Of a DNA stretch of 64,000 nucleotides, positions 10,251-20,985 are shown piece by piece. Location of the stretch: contig NC_057861.1 of NCBI RefSeq assembly GCF_019393635.1, forward strand, positions 541,456,211-541,520,210. Direction: 5' to 3'. Within the stretch, counting starts at the first letter, position 1. Each line of letters starts with the position of its first letter. The translations under genes were made by a program, and so were the position numbers. The notes under the pieces were generated by a model that saw only the letters and a program-made list of their open reading frames with translations, made no database searches and was not told the origin of the DNA. The DNA is from Dromiciops gliroides (taxonomy: Eukaryota; Chordata; Mammalia; Microbiotheria; Microbiotheriidae).

Positions 10251-10618
10251 ATAAATATAAAACAGTATCTAGTTGATACTACTTTCTAACCTGGGCTTGG
10301 AATTCATGGAAGAGAGGTGTTCAAAGGAACTTAACGTGCTATCTGCAACAGCCGCATGGTGTCTTGAACTCAAGAGTTAGTACTAAGTACTATAGGTTAG
10401 TGGTTCTTTTCTCCATGTGCTGATATTTTTATAATGGAAACAGAGGAATCTTAAGAGATGTAGTCTCATCCACATGGCCAACAAGTGCATTCTAGGGATA
10501 AATTTGATCATTGCCTCTCACTTTTTGCTTTCTGGCCAGTCAAGGGGAGTGTCCTCCAATTCATCCTTTCTGTCCATGAACCAATACAAGTCAAGGGATC
10601 CTCCATCCAAAGGCTTTT

Positions 10619-10763
10619 TTTTTTTTTTGCAGGGCAATTGGGGTTAAGTGACTTGCCCAGGGTCACACAGCTAGTAAATGTTTAAGTGTCTGAGGTCGGA
10701 TTTGAACTCAAGTTCTCCTGAATCCAGGGCCAGTACTCTATCCACTGCACCACCTAGCTGCCC
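10619..10763 (-). mobile_element. WSINE1-type SINE, antisense
   Basis: Perfect duplication CCATCCAAAGGCTTTT (10603-10618 and 10764-10779) and a poly-T start. Recent-looking. Confidence 0.93.
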
Positions 10764-10779
10764 CCATCCAAAGGCTTTT

Positions 10780-11400
10780 GTTTCATCAGGAAAACAGGCC
10801 AGTGAAGACTCTCTGGGACCTGCCAGCGGGGCATTTTAAGAAGACTTATGAGTTCACACAGGTAAACATGAACAGAATTTCTGGACTGCAAAGGGTGAAT
10901 GAAGTCTCCCACTTCTGTGACCTCAATTAAATTTCGTATCTATAAAATGCAAACTATCCCCCATGAGAACCTAAAACACAAAGAGAAGCGACTTTCAACC
11001 AACAATCATCAGCATCAGTTATACTGGTTTTTATCCCTTGGGTATTAATCGGCCACACAAATGGGAAACAGTGGATAAAAATGGCCAAGCTACATGGCCT
11101 GCACAGGGACCAAAGTACATATGTAGTCACCCTCCCTTCCTGTCTTGTTCTGACCACTTCCCTAGCATGGTAAATTTAGTTTTCAATGACTTCATATGAC
11201 TCTCTCAATTTCCCTCCTGATTCCTATTTCCCTGATTCAAAAAAAGTTTTATGTTTAACAGGTATCAAGGGAAGTCTTATAAAAGATAATAATAATTGTT
11301 TTCTATGGCATAAACCTTAAAAGTTAGTCATTTTCCCCAAAATATTTCTAATTTACCTTTAGAAATATATAAAGGTTCACCTATTCATGGATTTGCCTAA
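10780..11400. other. Unique sequence
   Basis: Repeat-free except for possible diverged pieces after 11220. Short ORFs on the minus strand have no recognisable domain. No gene supported. Confidence 0.4.
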
Positions 11401-11580
11401 CCCCTTCCTGGATATATTCATACTTTCTGTCTCTACTATTTCTTAGGATTTCATGAATAATAAGAGATGAGCTTCCACGAGTCTATTAGATGCTACTTAA
11501 ATTATCATATCCTTTTATTTGTCCTAAAATAGCCCCCTCTCAAGCTTAAAGGAAGTACCATCTAGTTCCAGGCAAATTGG
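11400..11580. other. Possible old CR1/L3-like LINE relic
   Basis: The phrases 'cctaaccccttcctgg' and 'caaattgggttattttcc' give an impression of an old LINE 3' region but do not decide the family. Confidence 0.2.
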
Positions 11581-11803
11581 GTTATTTTCCACCCCCAAAA
11601 AACATGCCCCATAGTTCCTTCCCTCTGCATCTACATTGCTGTACCTGGAATGTCTTTTACCTATCTTCTTATTAAAATCCTACCTGTCCTTCAAGATCTC
11701 ATTCAAATGCTTCCTCCTTGATGAAACCTTCCATGATTCCCTAAATGGAATATCATATGCCCCCATTTCTCTTTATTCTCTCATGTACTCATAATGCTCT
11801 TTT

Positions 11804-11946
11804 TTTTTTTGGTGGGGCAATGAGGGTTAAGTGACTTTCCCAAGGTCACACAGCTAGTAAGTGTCAAGTGTCTGACGTTGGATTTGAACTCATGTCCTCC
11901 TGGATCCAGGGCCAGTGCTTTATCCACTGTGCCATTTAGCTGCCCC
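11804..11946 (-). mobile_element. WSINE1-type SINE, antisense
   Basis: Duplication CATAATGCTCTTTT / CATAATGTTCTTTT at 11790-11803 and 11947-11960 (one mismatch). Confidence 0.9.
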
Positions 11947-11975
11947 CATAATGTTCTTTTTTAAAAATTATCTTA

Positions 11976-12120
11976 GAATATATAGATAGAAGGAAAGAAA
12001 GATGGATGGAAAGATAGAGATAGATAGACAGACAGATAGGTGGGTAGGTAGAGATAGACAGACATAAAAAGATAGAGACAGACAAATGGACAGACAGATG
12101 GATGATAAATAAATATACAA
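11976..12120. repeat. GATA/GACA/GGAT-type simple repeat
   Basis: Purine-rich tetranucleotide array with mixed units; imperfect. Confidence 0.9.
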
Positions 12121-12534
12121 ATAAATCCCACTTGTTTTTAAGTGCCTTTAGAAAAGGGACCATGCTTGCCTAAGTTTCCTCAATTGTAAAATGAGGTTAA
12201 TAATAGCAGCTATCTTCCAGCATTGTTGGGAAAATGAAATGAGATAATATTTGTATAGCACTTAGCACAGTGCCTTGCACATAGTAGGTGCTTTACTGGT
12301 TCCCTTCCCCTATCACAATGCCTTGAATGCAGTAGGTGTTTAATAAATGTTTGATAAATGGAGTGATTATTCTAGGGCTTGGTGTTCAAGGTCATGTTCA
12401 CTCTATCCATTTTGCCTCTAATTTTATGGATTCTTGATGATAACCATTCTTGAGTTTCACTATGTCAGGCTGAAAAAATCTTATCAGTTCATTTTCATAT
12501 GGAGGTCACTCCAGTCCCTTGATCATAAGAACCC

Positions 12535-12660
12535 AGCTTTCTAGTCCAATTACAGATGAGGAAACTGAAGACCAGGGTTAGGGTTGGTGACTTGTCCAAA
12601 GTCACACAGGTAGTAAGTGGCAGAGTCGATATTCAATTTTAGCTGCCTTTTTCCAGACAT
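12535..12660 (-). repeat. MIR fragment, antisense
   Basis: 'ttacagatgaggaaactgaag', 'gacttgtccaaagtcacac' and 'tagtaagtggcagag' identify MIR. Confidence 0.65.
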
Positions 12661-12764
12661 TTTCATTCCACCTCTTAGAATTGTTGTTCTCTGTTGAATT
12701 TCATTTCACCTCAGCAGGGATTGCCCAATATCCTGCCCACACTTTCTATATTTTACTTCTCTGG

Positions 12765-12860
12765 GTTTTTGTTTGGAAGCCCACTGAGTAAGGGCTATAT
12801 CTATTTCTCTGCATCCTAATCTCCTTGGGGTACTCAGTAAATATTATTTTAATAAGGATA
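12765..12860 (+). repeat. L2 3' end
   Basis: 'gcccactgagtaagggctat' followed by 'actcagtaaatatta'. Confidence 0.5.
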
Positions 12861-12879
12861 CCACTTGTTGCAGCCACAC

Positions 12880-13170
12880 TCCCAGAGAGCAAGTGTTTTG
12901 ACTCAAGTTCATCTGCAGTTAAAGATTCAACCAGAGGATAAATGAGATCATAAGCTTATCAGGCATTATTAAAGATGTATGATAAATCATTTTCATGATA
13001 GTTGGGGAAATGAGAAAAGGCAGAAATTAAAAGCCTAAAATAATAATGAGAAAAGAAACTCTAACAAGGCAGATTTAATGGGAACAAGGAGCTTTATCCT
13101 GAACATCCCCATCTGGTGTAAACTTTCTCATTCTCAAGGGTTTAAGCCATTGTTTCAGGACTTGCTACTT
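12880..13170. other. Repeat-free AT-rich block
   Basis: Unique sequence rich in TAAT and GATA cores (for example GATAAATCATTTTCATGATAG near 12970-12995). Its composition resembles conserved non-coding DNA. Function not shown. Confidence 0.3.
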
Positions 13171-13189
13171 GTGAAAGGATGTTTTCTTT

Positions 13190-13255
13190 TAGTCTTTGCA
13201 TCCATAAAGCCGAGCTTGGTGCTTTGCACACAGTAGGCCCTTCATATGTGTTTAT
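13190..13255 (+). repeat. L2 3' end, short
   Basis: 'gcttggtgctttgcacacag' then 'taggcccttcatatg'. Confidence 0.45.
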
Positions 13256-13439
13256 TATTTTATAGAATTGAATTACTTCTTTTTAAATAATATTTTCTTT
13301 TCCCTCCAGTTACATATAAATATAATTTTAACATTAATTCAAAATTTTTTGAATTCCAAATGAACTACCTCTAATATAATAGAAATAAATACTAATTAAC
13401 ATACCATAGACAAAAAAATAGGGGGATTCTGTCAGGGTC

Positions 13440-13690
13440 CCTGAGAAAGGATCACAGGGTTAGAGTTGAAAGGTTTCTTGGATGTCATCTAATCCAGTCT
13501 CCTTTCACTTTACAGATAGAAACTGAGGCTGCTGAGAGAAGTTGAGTGACCTGCACAGGGTCACACAAGTAGAAATGGAAGAAGCAGGATGTTAACCCTA
13601 TTTCTCTGATGCTCCAGGAAACGTTCTGTCCACAGTTTGATGTCACCTCAAATATAATAGGAATATATCCTAATTCTGGTGTCATCCCCC
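13440..13690 (-). repeat. MIR fragment, antisense
   Basis: 'gatgtcatctaatccagtc', 'ttacagatagaaactgagg', and 'gcacagggtcacacaagtag' in order. Confidence 0.65.
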
Positions 13691-13904
13691 CAAAAAGACT
13701 ATCAACTCTGGTGGGGTTTTGTAGGATGGTGGTCTCTAAAATCTTTTGATAATGGACCTCTAATAGTAGAAAACCCCTATATAGTTAAATATAATTGTTT
13801 ATAAATAAATAAATATATTTGTTTATAAATCATGTGTATGATACTGATAATTTAGTAAATTAGAAGTTTCCCCCAAAAGATAAACATTGTGAAAGGATTC
13901 CTAC

Positions 13905-14080
13905 TCTAAATCTAATCCTAGTATTATGTAGTCCAACTCTGTCACTTTATAGAGGGGAAAATGGAGGCCCATAAATAAGAAGTGGTTTTTCCCCATATCA
14001 TATATCAAGGGAGTCTCAGAGTAGAGACCAGAATCTATATCTTCCCCAGTCCAAAATTGTTGCCTCTACACCATTTATTT
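13905..14080 (-). repeat. MIR fragment, antisense
   Basis: 'tagtccaactctgtcacttt', 'ggaaaatggaggccc', then a degraded CORE part. Confidence 0.55.
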
Positions 14081-14220
14081 AACCCATAGGAAAAAAATCA
14101 TATCCCTTTGACATCATATTTTGAGGTGCTTGGGGTTCCTTGTGAGGTTAATAAACTAAATGAATCATTAGGGTAAAGATCGGAGTATCAACACAAACAC
14201 AATTTACTAATTTGTTGATT

Positions 14221-14369
14221 TTTTTTTTTTTTTGGTGAGGCAATTGGGGTTAAGTGACTTGCCCAGGGTCACACAGCTAGTAAGTGTTAAGTGTCTGAGA
14301 TCGGATTTGAACTCAGGTCCTCCTGACTCCAGGGCTGGTGCTCTATCCACTGTGCCTCCTAGCTTCCCC
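14221..14369 (-). mobile_element. WSINE1-type SINE, antisense
   Basis: Perfect 11-bp duplication ATTTGTTGATT (14210-14220 and 14370-14380) with a poly-T start. Confidence 0.92.
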
Positions 14370-14416
14370 ATTTGTTGATTATTTTTAACATAAGTCAATT
14401 TGTTTTCTTAGAGTGT

Positions 14417-14590
14417 GGGGCAGCAAGGTGGCACAGTAGATAGAGCACCAGGCCTGGAGTCAGGAAGATTCATCTTTCTGAATTCAAATCCTACCTTGGA
14501 CACTTCCTATCTGTGTGATTATTTAACCTTGTTTGCCTCAGTTTCTTCATCTGTAAAAGGGGCTGAAGAAGGAAATAGAAAACCAATCCA
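14417..14590 (+). mobile_element. Mar1-type SINE, 3'-truncated
   Basis: Head and CORE present, ending at 'gaaaaccaatccag' without the RTE-like tail; a second Mar1 head follows directly. Confidence 0.82.
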
Positions 14591-14806
14591 GTGGTGGCAC
14601 AGTGGATAGAGTAGCCAGGTTCTGAGTTCGAATCCAGCCTCAGACAATTCCTAGCTGTGTGATCCTTAGGCAGGTCACTTCACCTTGTTGCTTCAGTTTC
14701 CTTACCTGTAAGGAGGAAATGGCAAACGATTCCAGTATCTTTGCCCAGAAAACCCCAGATAGGGTCACGAAGAGTTGAAAATGACTGAAAATGGCTAAAG
14801 AAGAGC
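14591..14806 (+). mobile_element. Mar1-type SINE, second unit of a tandem
   Basis: Starts 'tggtggcacagtggatag' at the break point of the first unit and runs to the tail 'agagttgaaaatgactgaaa'. Confidence 0.82.
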
Positions 14807-14819
14807 ATTCTTAGAGAGC

Positions 14820-14960
14820 TGCCTGAGAATTAAAGGACTAAATGACTTGCCTAGGAACACACAGCCAGTATGTATGCAGAGGGAGAACTTGAACCAAGGC
14901 CTTGTGTACTCCAATCCCAGCCCATTTTCCAGTACACATTTGCTTCCTTTCACTTTCATT
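14820..14960 (-). repeat. MIR fragment, antisense
   Basis: 'aatgacttgcctaggaacac' and 'aacttgaaccaaggcct'. Confidence 0.5.
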
Positions 14961-15265
14961 CTTCACCTTAAGATTAGAATTGACTCATAGACTGGTAGAG
15001 TTTAGACACAGTCTTTAGCCTTGTTGTGCTGAGTGTAAAATAACCAGGTGGCTGACCAGATTTATTGTCATATAGACACAGCCACTGATTTATGACAGTG
15101 TTTTCCAACCAAGTTCGTTAGCATCCCAAGGGTTTCCATGATTCTGAAATTCTCAAAATAAGATTAACTTGAATTAATCTTTGAAAACAAAAACAAAACT
15201 CAAACCCTATGTTCTCCAATACTATAAAAGGAAAGTATTATCACACAATCAAGCAGGTGTGTTTC
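14961..15265. other. Unique sequence, nothing recognised
   Basis: May include diverged hAT-type text ('tgacagtgttttccaaccaag'), not decidable by eye. Confidence 0.3.
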
Positions 15266-15520
15266 AAGGTAGCTGGGTGGCGCAGTGGATGAAGCACTGG
15301 GCTTGGAGTCAGGGAGACTTATTTTCATGAGTTCAAAAACAACTTCAGACACTTCCTAGCTGTGTGACCCTGGGCAAGTCACTTGACCCTGTTTGTCTTA
15401 GTTTCCTCATCTGTAAAATGAACTGTAGAAGAAAATGGTAAAGCACCCCAGTACATCTGCCAAGAAAACCCCAAATGGGGGTCACAAAGAGTTGGACATG
15501 ACCTAACAACAATAACAATA
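15266..15520 (+). mobile_element. Mar1-type SINE, full length
   Basis: From 'ggtagctgggtggcgcagtg' to 'gagttggacatgacctaac' and (AAC)n. All segments present. Confidence 0.87.
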
Positions 15521-15524
15521 AACA

Positions 15525-15955
15525 GCTGGAGAGGGACAGCAGAAGATAGCATTGGACCTGAGATCAGGATAAGCTTAGTTCAAATCCTGCCTTAAATACT
15601 TCCTTATTGTGTGACCCTGGGTAAGACATTTATTCTTGTTCTCATCCTCACTTTTTTCTCATCATTTTACAAAGGGAAGTAATAAAAGCACCTACCTCTC
15701 TGGGTTGTTGTGAGGATCAAATGAAATAATATTTATAAAGTATAACCTATATTAGGTTGCTTTCTGTCCTGGGAAGGAGGGATTGAAGGGAAGATGGGGA
15801 AAAAATCTGGAACTGAAAATCCTTTAAAAACAAATGTTGAAAACTATCCTTATATATAATTGGAAAATAATAAAATACTGAACAAAAAATAATATTTATA
15901 AAGTGCTTGCAAACCTTAAAGCATGATCTAAATGCTAGCTTTTATTATTATCTAA
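15525..15955 (+). repeat. MIR SINE split by a short L1
   Basis: Sense MIR ('ggacctgagatcaggataag', 'gtgtgaccctgggtaagac', 'gggttgttgtgaggatcaaa') that resumes after the L1 piece at 15742-15887 with 'aaagtgcttgcaaacctt'. Confidence 0.7.
15742..15887 (+). mobile_element. 146-bp 5'-truncated L1 insertion
   Basis: L1 3' terminus only ('gaaaactatccttatatata', 'attggaaaataataaaa'). The duplication AATAATATTTATAAAGT is a perfect 17 bp (15725-15741 and 15888-15904) and the host MIR reads through cleanly once the insert is removed. Confidence 0.85.
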
Positions 15956-16079
15956 TTAAATCCTATCATTTTTACTGAAACTGAGGCCCAAAGAGGGAAA
16001 GGGGCTTGTGCTCATGAATGGAAGATCTGGGACTGCAACCCAGGCCTCTTGTCTCCCAGTCCAGTGACCTTCTATCCAT

Positions 16080-16670
16080 GCCACAAACTTCCTCTCTTAT
16101 TCCACTAGAAATTCCAAACCGAGATGTGTCCCTGTGGCAGGCCCGAACTCAAACAAAGAAAGACTGTGCATGGTTCTAGGATTTGAGCAGCGGCTCTGGA
16201 GAGCTGGAGTAATTTCAAATGTGGTCTCTGAATCACCATGCAGCAATTTCCTCTCCCTTTCCTTCCCCCCTCCGAGACATTGTGAGCAGAAAAGAGATGT
16301 TATTTGGGAGGCCCTTAGAACTCCTCCAAAGAAAGGTGCTAAATAAATTTGAAGTATTACTGCATTTTTATTTTACTGAGTCTGCAAATTAATGACCCCA
16401 GACCTGTGAAATCTCTAAACCTCAGTTACAGATTCACAGTAAAGGCCGTAAATCTAAACTCCTTTCAGGGAACATTGACTGTGGTATCTCTTCTTTAAAG
16501 GCTTATTCCTCAACCGGGGGGAGAAAATTGGTTTTTGTTCAAGGGGTAGGGCAATGGCATCACAAAAACTGTTTTGAGTATCAAGGCTAGAGAATGTGCA
16601 GGTTAGGAGTCCCTGTGTGGACAAGTTATCTTTCCTGTTATCCAGGTCATAGTCTAACCCCACTAACCCC
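16080..16670. other. Repeat-free block
   Basis: Unique sequence, including an AT-rich stretch with TAAT cores (16330-16400). Short ORFs on both strands have no recognisable domain. Confidence 0.35.
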
Positions 16671-16673
16671 AAT

Positions 16674-16674
<1 letters not shown>

Positions 16675-16726
<52 letters not shown>
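16675..16726. repeat. (GT)n microsatellite
   Basis: About 26 perfect GT units. Confidence 0.97.
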
Positions 16727-16727
<1 letters not shown>

Positions 16728-16921
16728 CGGGGGAGAGATGTTTTTCTGAGTTTAAGAAATAAAACAAGCATTTCCATAACAGAATAGAATAGAAAAAAGA
16801 TGATTGTACATGAAACTGCAAATCTATTATGTATAACTTGCTTTCCCTTTTAAATATATATTAAAGTTATCATGTAAATTTATTATTTTCCTTTTTTTCT
16901 TCCCTCCCCTCTGCCCTATTA

Positions 16922-17200
16922 GATACATATATGTATATATATATATACACATATATATGTGTGTGTGTGTATGTATGTATGTATATATACACATACATCT
17001 ATATATCATCTCTATCTCTATATCAACACCTTTATGCCTATACCTATACCTATATCTTCTATATCTGTATCTGTATCTATATCTATATCTTTATACCTAT
17101 ACCTATATCATATATATCTAATCTATATCTTTTATATCTATGTCTGTATCTTCTATCAACATCTTTATATCTCTATCTCTATATATACTTCTATGTATCA
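16922..17200. repeat. Complex TA/TG/ATCT-type simple repeat
   Basis: About 280 bp of mixed (TA)n, (TG)n, (TATG)n and (CTATAT)-like units. Long ORFs here merely translate the repeat. Confidence 0.95.
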
Positions 17201-17249
17201 TTTTTTTCTCCATGATTTTGCAAATGTGTATTATTTATGGATTTAAAGA

Positions 17250-17440
17250 CCAAACCCAGGCCCTGGGTTCAGGGCTTGGAGATCTGTTACACAATAGCTG
17301 TGTGACAATGTGACCATGAATAAATCATACCATTTCCCTAGAACTTATTTTCCTCCTCTGTAAAATGGGCATACTAATTCTTGTGAGGAAAGCCTTTGGA
17401 AAATGTAAAATACAGTATAAACTTAAGCTATCTATCATGT
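17250..17440 (+). repeat. MIR-like SINE fragment
   Basis: 'caatagctgtgtgacaatg' and 'tcctcctctgtaaaatgggc' in order. Confidence 0.55.
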
Positions 17441-17569
17441 GAGGAACTCGCATCGGGATTAACAATGGCACAAACTCTCAATTACCAAAGAAGCTATTCA
17501 AAGTGCATGCCCTAGTGAGAGTGGGTCAGTAATGTCATCTCATAAATGAAGGACACAATATTTATTACT

Positions 17570-17800
17570 CAAAAGACAATGTAGCATAATGCTAGACTTG
17601 GAGTTAGGAAGACCTAGATTCAAATCTTATCGCTGATTTTTGCTGGCTATTTGACTAACTAGAAAAAGTTGTTTAACCTCTCAAAATTTGTTTCCTCATT
17701 AATACAATGGGGATAACAATATGTATAGGACCCACCTCTCAGGGTTGTTATGAGCCTTGAATGGATTAATACATGTAAAATACTTTGCAGATTATTGATG
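17570..17800 (+). repeat. MIR SINE
   Basis: 'cttggagttaggaagaccta', 'acaatggggataacaatatg', and 'gggttgttatgagcc' in sense order. Confidence 0.65.
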
Positions 17801-17819
17801 CTAATTTTTCAAACTTTAA

Positions 17820-18430
17820 AGTGACACATAAATGTCAGCTGAAACATACTAGCCAGCTCCAAAAGGGGACTCTCTTTCCCCTAAAGCATGGGGTGCCCAG
17901 TTGGCAGTGGGAAATGAGAATATAGATAATGGCACACTCTAGTGATCAATATAAGAGGTTTCAAAAGCTACCTATACTCAGTTTCCATGAGGACACATAC
18001 ATCAGAGAAGGAAAAGTAGGCATGATGGGTGGAACCCTTCAAAGGGGAATATTGAACAGATATTCAATACCCCAAGTCTATAGGGCTCCCAGCAAAAAGT
18101 CAATCTGGAAAGCTCCTTATAGCTAGGAAAATGTACCAAGCCTATTGAACAAGTTACTGATGATAGCAGCCCTCTGAAAAAATGACCCAGGATCACAGCT
18201 ATTGATTGGCTCTCTGGGGACCTGTCTGAAAGGAAAATCTTTTCTGGGGAAAGAATAAGGTCTCAATTTCCCTATGTTGTGCTGGATCACAGCCTTGTAG
18301 GGCCGAGCTGAAGCCAGTGTCTTCTCCATTGTGATACAGTGACAATGGCAAGAGACCTAAAGGACAATGAGCAGATGATGGTGGAGATAAGCCAGCTGTG
18401 GCACAGTATTCACTGTGGCACATGTGAGAA
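17820..18430. other. Unique sequence, nothing recognised
   Basis: Overlapping short minus-strand ORFs at 18002-18438 show no recognisable domain or codon pattern. No gene supported. Confidence 0.4.
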
Positions 18431-18620
18431 TCTATCAATCAATAAGCATTTATTAAGGGCTTACGCCATGCCAAGCACTATGCTAATTACTGGTGATACC
18501 AAATAGGGCAAAAAGATAGTCCTTGCTCTCACGGAGCAACCATTTCAATGGGGGAGACATCATGCAAAAAAAAAATGTACAATCAAGATATGTACAGAGT
18601 AAAAGGGATATGATTACAGA
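18430..18620 (-). repeat. L2 fragment, antisense
   Basis: 'aataagcatttattaagggc', 'gccatgccaagcactatgct' and 'tccttgctctcacggagcaa', followed by the 'gggggagacatcatg' phrase. Confidence 0.65.
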
Positions 18621-18834
18621 GAGAAGGCAAGAGAAACCAAGGAAGAAGTCATCATGTTTACCTTTGTCTGGGACTGTAAATTCATGGGTTCAGGAATCTC
18701 CTTAGTATAGAAATTCTAAAGACTGGCAACTTCCCTGCAAATTATATTCTTAAAGATCCACCTGGGATGCTGAGACATTAAGTGACTAGAACCCAGGTCT
18801 TCAGCTCTCCAAAGCTTGTCCTCTATCCAATCCA

Positions 18835-19060
18835 AATCAACTCAGCAAACAGTAAATGCCTACTATGTGCAAGGCGCTGCACTAGGCACTAGGGATACAA
18901 GGGCAAAATTTAAAGCAGTCCTTGCCCTCCAATCACATTCATTCTGGGAGGGCAGACAGTAGAGAAGGAGGGTTGCATTTACACAAAAAAGGTACAATTT
19001 GGAAAGGAAGAAAACATTATAGACTAAGGGAACCAGGAAAGGTTTGCACTGTGCCAGGCT
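18835..19060 (-). repeat. L2 fragment, antisense
   Basis: 'atgcctactatgtgcaaggc', 'gcactaggcactagggatac' and 'cagtccttgccctccaatc'. Confidence 0.65.
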
Positions 19061-19490
19061 GTAAGACTAGAAAAATTGGTGGGCTCATCATGTAATGAGA
19101 ATGAGAGATGACAGTTGGACAACCTGAGTGGCAAACTGATATCCATAAAGAATTGAAAGAACCAGAGGAAGGCCTCTAGTACATTGGACAGACCCCCAGT
19201 GGGGAATTCCTGAATTGCCTCCCAAAAAATGATGTAGGAGGTAGCAATCTGTAGTCTCCATACCAATGAGAACATGGATCTATTTGAGTATTGAAGTCTA
19301 ATCTGTTCTAAAGGTCTCCCTCCACTTCCCTCCCCTCTTGCCCTCTTCTCACTTTTCATTTTCCCTTCTCCTCCCTTTCCCTCCCATGTAGCTTCTCCTC
19401 TTCAGGATTTGGGCCGGTTATTTATATGGGGTTGAAGATCAAGGTGCCAAGAAATCACCTCTCACCTTTCCTTCCTTATACCCCATGGAG
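19061..19490. other. Unique sequence, nothing recognised
   Basis: A 111-codon minus-strand ORF at 19024-19359 overlaps L2-derived text and has no recognisable domain. I treat it as chance. Confidence 0.4.
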
Positions 19491-19499
19491 CCCTATTTT

Positions 19500-19680
19500 T
19501 GTACTTCTTTAATGTATTTATCATCATTTATTCTATATTATCTTTATATGTATTTTTATTTTATTCTTCCATGATACTGAAGTTCTCTGAGGGCTGGTAC
19601 CATCTTATCTAAACTTTTATTTTCCCCCAGTCCAGAACACTAGAGACACTTAATTAATGTCCATTGAATAGAATTGAGCC
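19500..19680 (+). repeat. L2 3' end
   Basis: 'ctgaagttctctgagggctg' then 'cttaattaatgtccattgaa'. Confidence 0.5.
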
Positions 19681-19689
19681 ATCTGTCTT

Positions 19690-19925
19690 GGAATGCTAGG
19701 AGTCCTTAACCGTTTTTGAGTCATGGATCCCTTTAGCCATATGGTGATGTCTATGAATCCTTCTAAATTTTTTTTTTATAATTAGAAGAAATGCTAAATT
19801 TCAGTTAGAGATTAATGAAAATAAAGATGTCATTTTTTTCTTATCGATGTTCACAGACCCCCTGAAATCTTCCTAAGGACTCTTTAGGGTTCCAAGGACC
19901 CCCAATTAACATCCCATACTAATCT
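19690..19925. repeat. hAT-like non-autonomous element, degraded
   Basis: Begins 'aggagtccttaaccg' and ends with a roughly complementary 'actctttagggttccaagg', resembling the 'ttcttaacc...ggttaagaa' hAT fossils of mammals. Boundaries uncertain. Confidence 0.35.
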
Positions 19926-20094
19926 CACCAGTCTATTTTACAGATCAGAACACAGAGGCTCCAGTTGCACAGAGTATGACAGAGCTGGACAGATTAGGAT
20001 GATGTTTCTAAACAGGTTGGCCAGATCCCTAAAGAGGTCCAGATTACTAGGTACAAATGCTGATGGTCGGGTCACTCTTCTTATTCTGTACACC

Positions 20095-20280
20095 AGGGCT
20101 TCTTACAATTTTTCCAGTCATGATCCCTTTTTTGCCCAAGAAATTTTTACATGACTCCAGGTATATAGGTATATAAAATAGGTATACATAACCTTTTACT
20201 GTTACCAAATTTTTGCAAACCCCCACATTCAGTTACATGACCCCATATGGGTTCTCAACCTACAGTTTAAGAAGCTTTGC
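20095..20280. mobile_element. hAT-type MITE, 186 bp
   Basis: Ends are inverted: AGGGCTTCTTA at the left and TAAGAAGCTTTGC at the right. Flanks TGTACACC (20087-20094) and TGTACATA (20281-20288) match at 6 of 8 bases, fitting the 8-bp duplication typical of hAT elements. Internal text recurs at 63874-63943. Confidence 0.6.
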
Positions 20281-20288
20281 TGTACATA

Positions 20289-20420
20289 ACCCTATCAGCC
20301 CAAATATGGGCATTTAACCTTTCTTCGCTTCAGTTGCTTCATGTGTAAATTGAAGATTCTAGACTAGATGATGTCTAAAGACTGTTCCAACTCTAAATCT
20401 ATAGTCCTATGATTTTGTAA
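20289..20420 (+). repeat. THER1/MIR-like fragment
   Basis: 'cttcagttgcttcatgtgta' and 'ctagactagatgatgtc' in MIR-like order. Confidence 0.4.
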
Positions 20421-20519
20421 TAATGATAGTGACCAGGGTGTTCCAAAAATCTTAGTGAAATTTTAAACTTTAATAATTGAAAACTGTACTAAAACTTTAA
20501 GACATCTTTTACAGTATAT

Positions 20520-20985
20520 CTCTTTAAGACAAAGGTTCTTCAAGTTGTAGTATATAATTGTATTTTTTTCTTTTTCTTTTTTTAAGGTTATATATGTGCA
20601 ATCATGTTAAACATATTTCCATATTGGTCATATCATGAAAAAAAGAATTTAAAAAAAGGGAAAAACCACAAGAAAGAAAGAAAAAACAAAAGTGAAAATA
20701 GTATGCTTTGATCTGTATTCAGACTTCATAGTTCTTTTGCTGGATGTGGAGAGGATTTTCCTTCATGAATCTTTTGGCATTGTCTTGGTATTGCTGAGAA
20801 GACCTAAGTCTATCACCGTTGACCATCACACAATGTTGCTGTTACTGTGTTACAATGTTTTCCTGGTTCAGCTCACTTCACTCAGCCTCAGTTCATGTAT
20901 GTCTTTTCAGGTTTTTCTGAAATCCACCTCCTCATCATTTCTTATAGCACAATAGTATTCCATAACATTCATATTCATGGTATAT
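20520..20985 (-). mobile_element. L1 3' end, antisense arm
   Basis: Reverse complement of the L1 3' UTR: the plus strand reads 'ttaaacatatttccatattg' at the tail end and 'tttcttatagcacaatagt' at the inner end. It begins with an extra ~40-bp segment shared with the copy at 23627. It faces a sense copy of the same region at 20986. Confidence 0.8.

Larger units (their letters stand above)
11600..12370 (+). mobile_element. L2 LINE 3' region with insertions
   Basis: Sense L2: 'tacctggaatgtcttttacc', 'aaaccttccatgattccc', ending at the 'ttgaatgcagtaggtgtttaa' phrase. It contains an antisense SINE (11804-11946), a GATA/GACA-type simple repeat and a MIR-like piece (12165-12300). Confidence 0.65.

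Noticed and set aside
14207..14398. ORFs with the segment G-G-T-V-D-R-A-P-A-L-E-S-G-G-P-E-F-K-S (also 27016, 30308, 49704, 51692)
   Set aside because: Translation of the same SINE in sense orientation.
16931..17246. Tyrosine- and isoleucine-rich ORFs resembling membrane proteins
   Set aside because: Translation of TA/TATC simple repeats.
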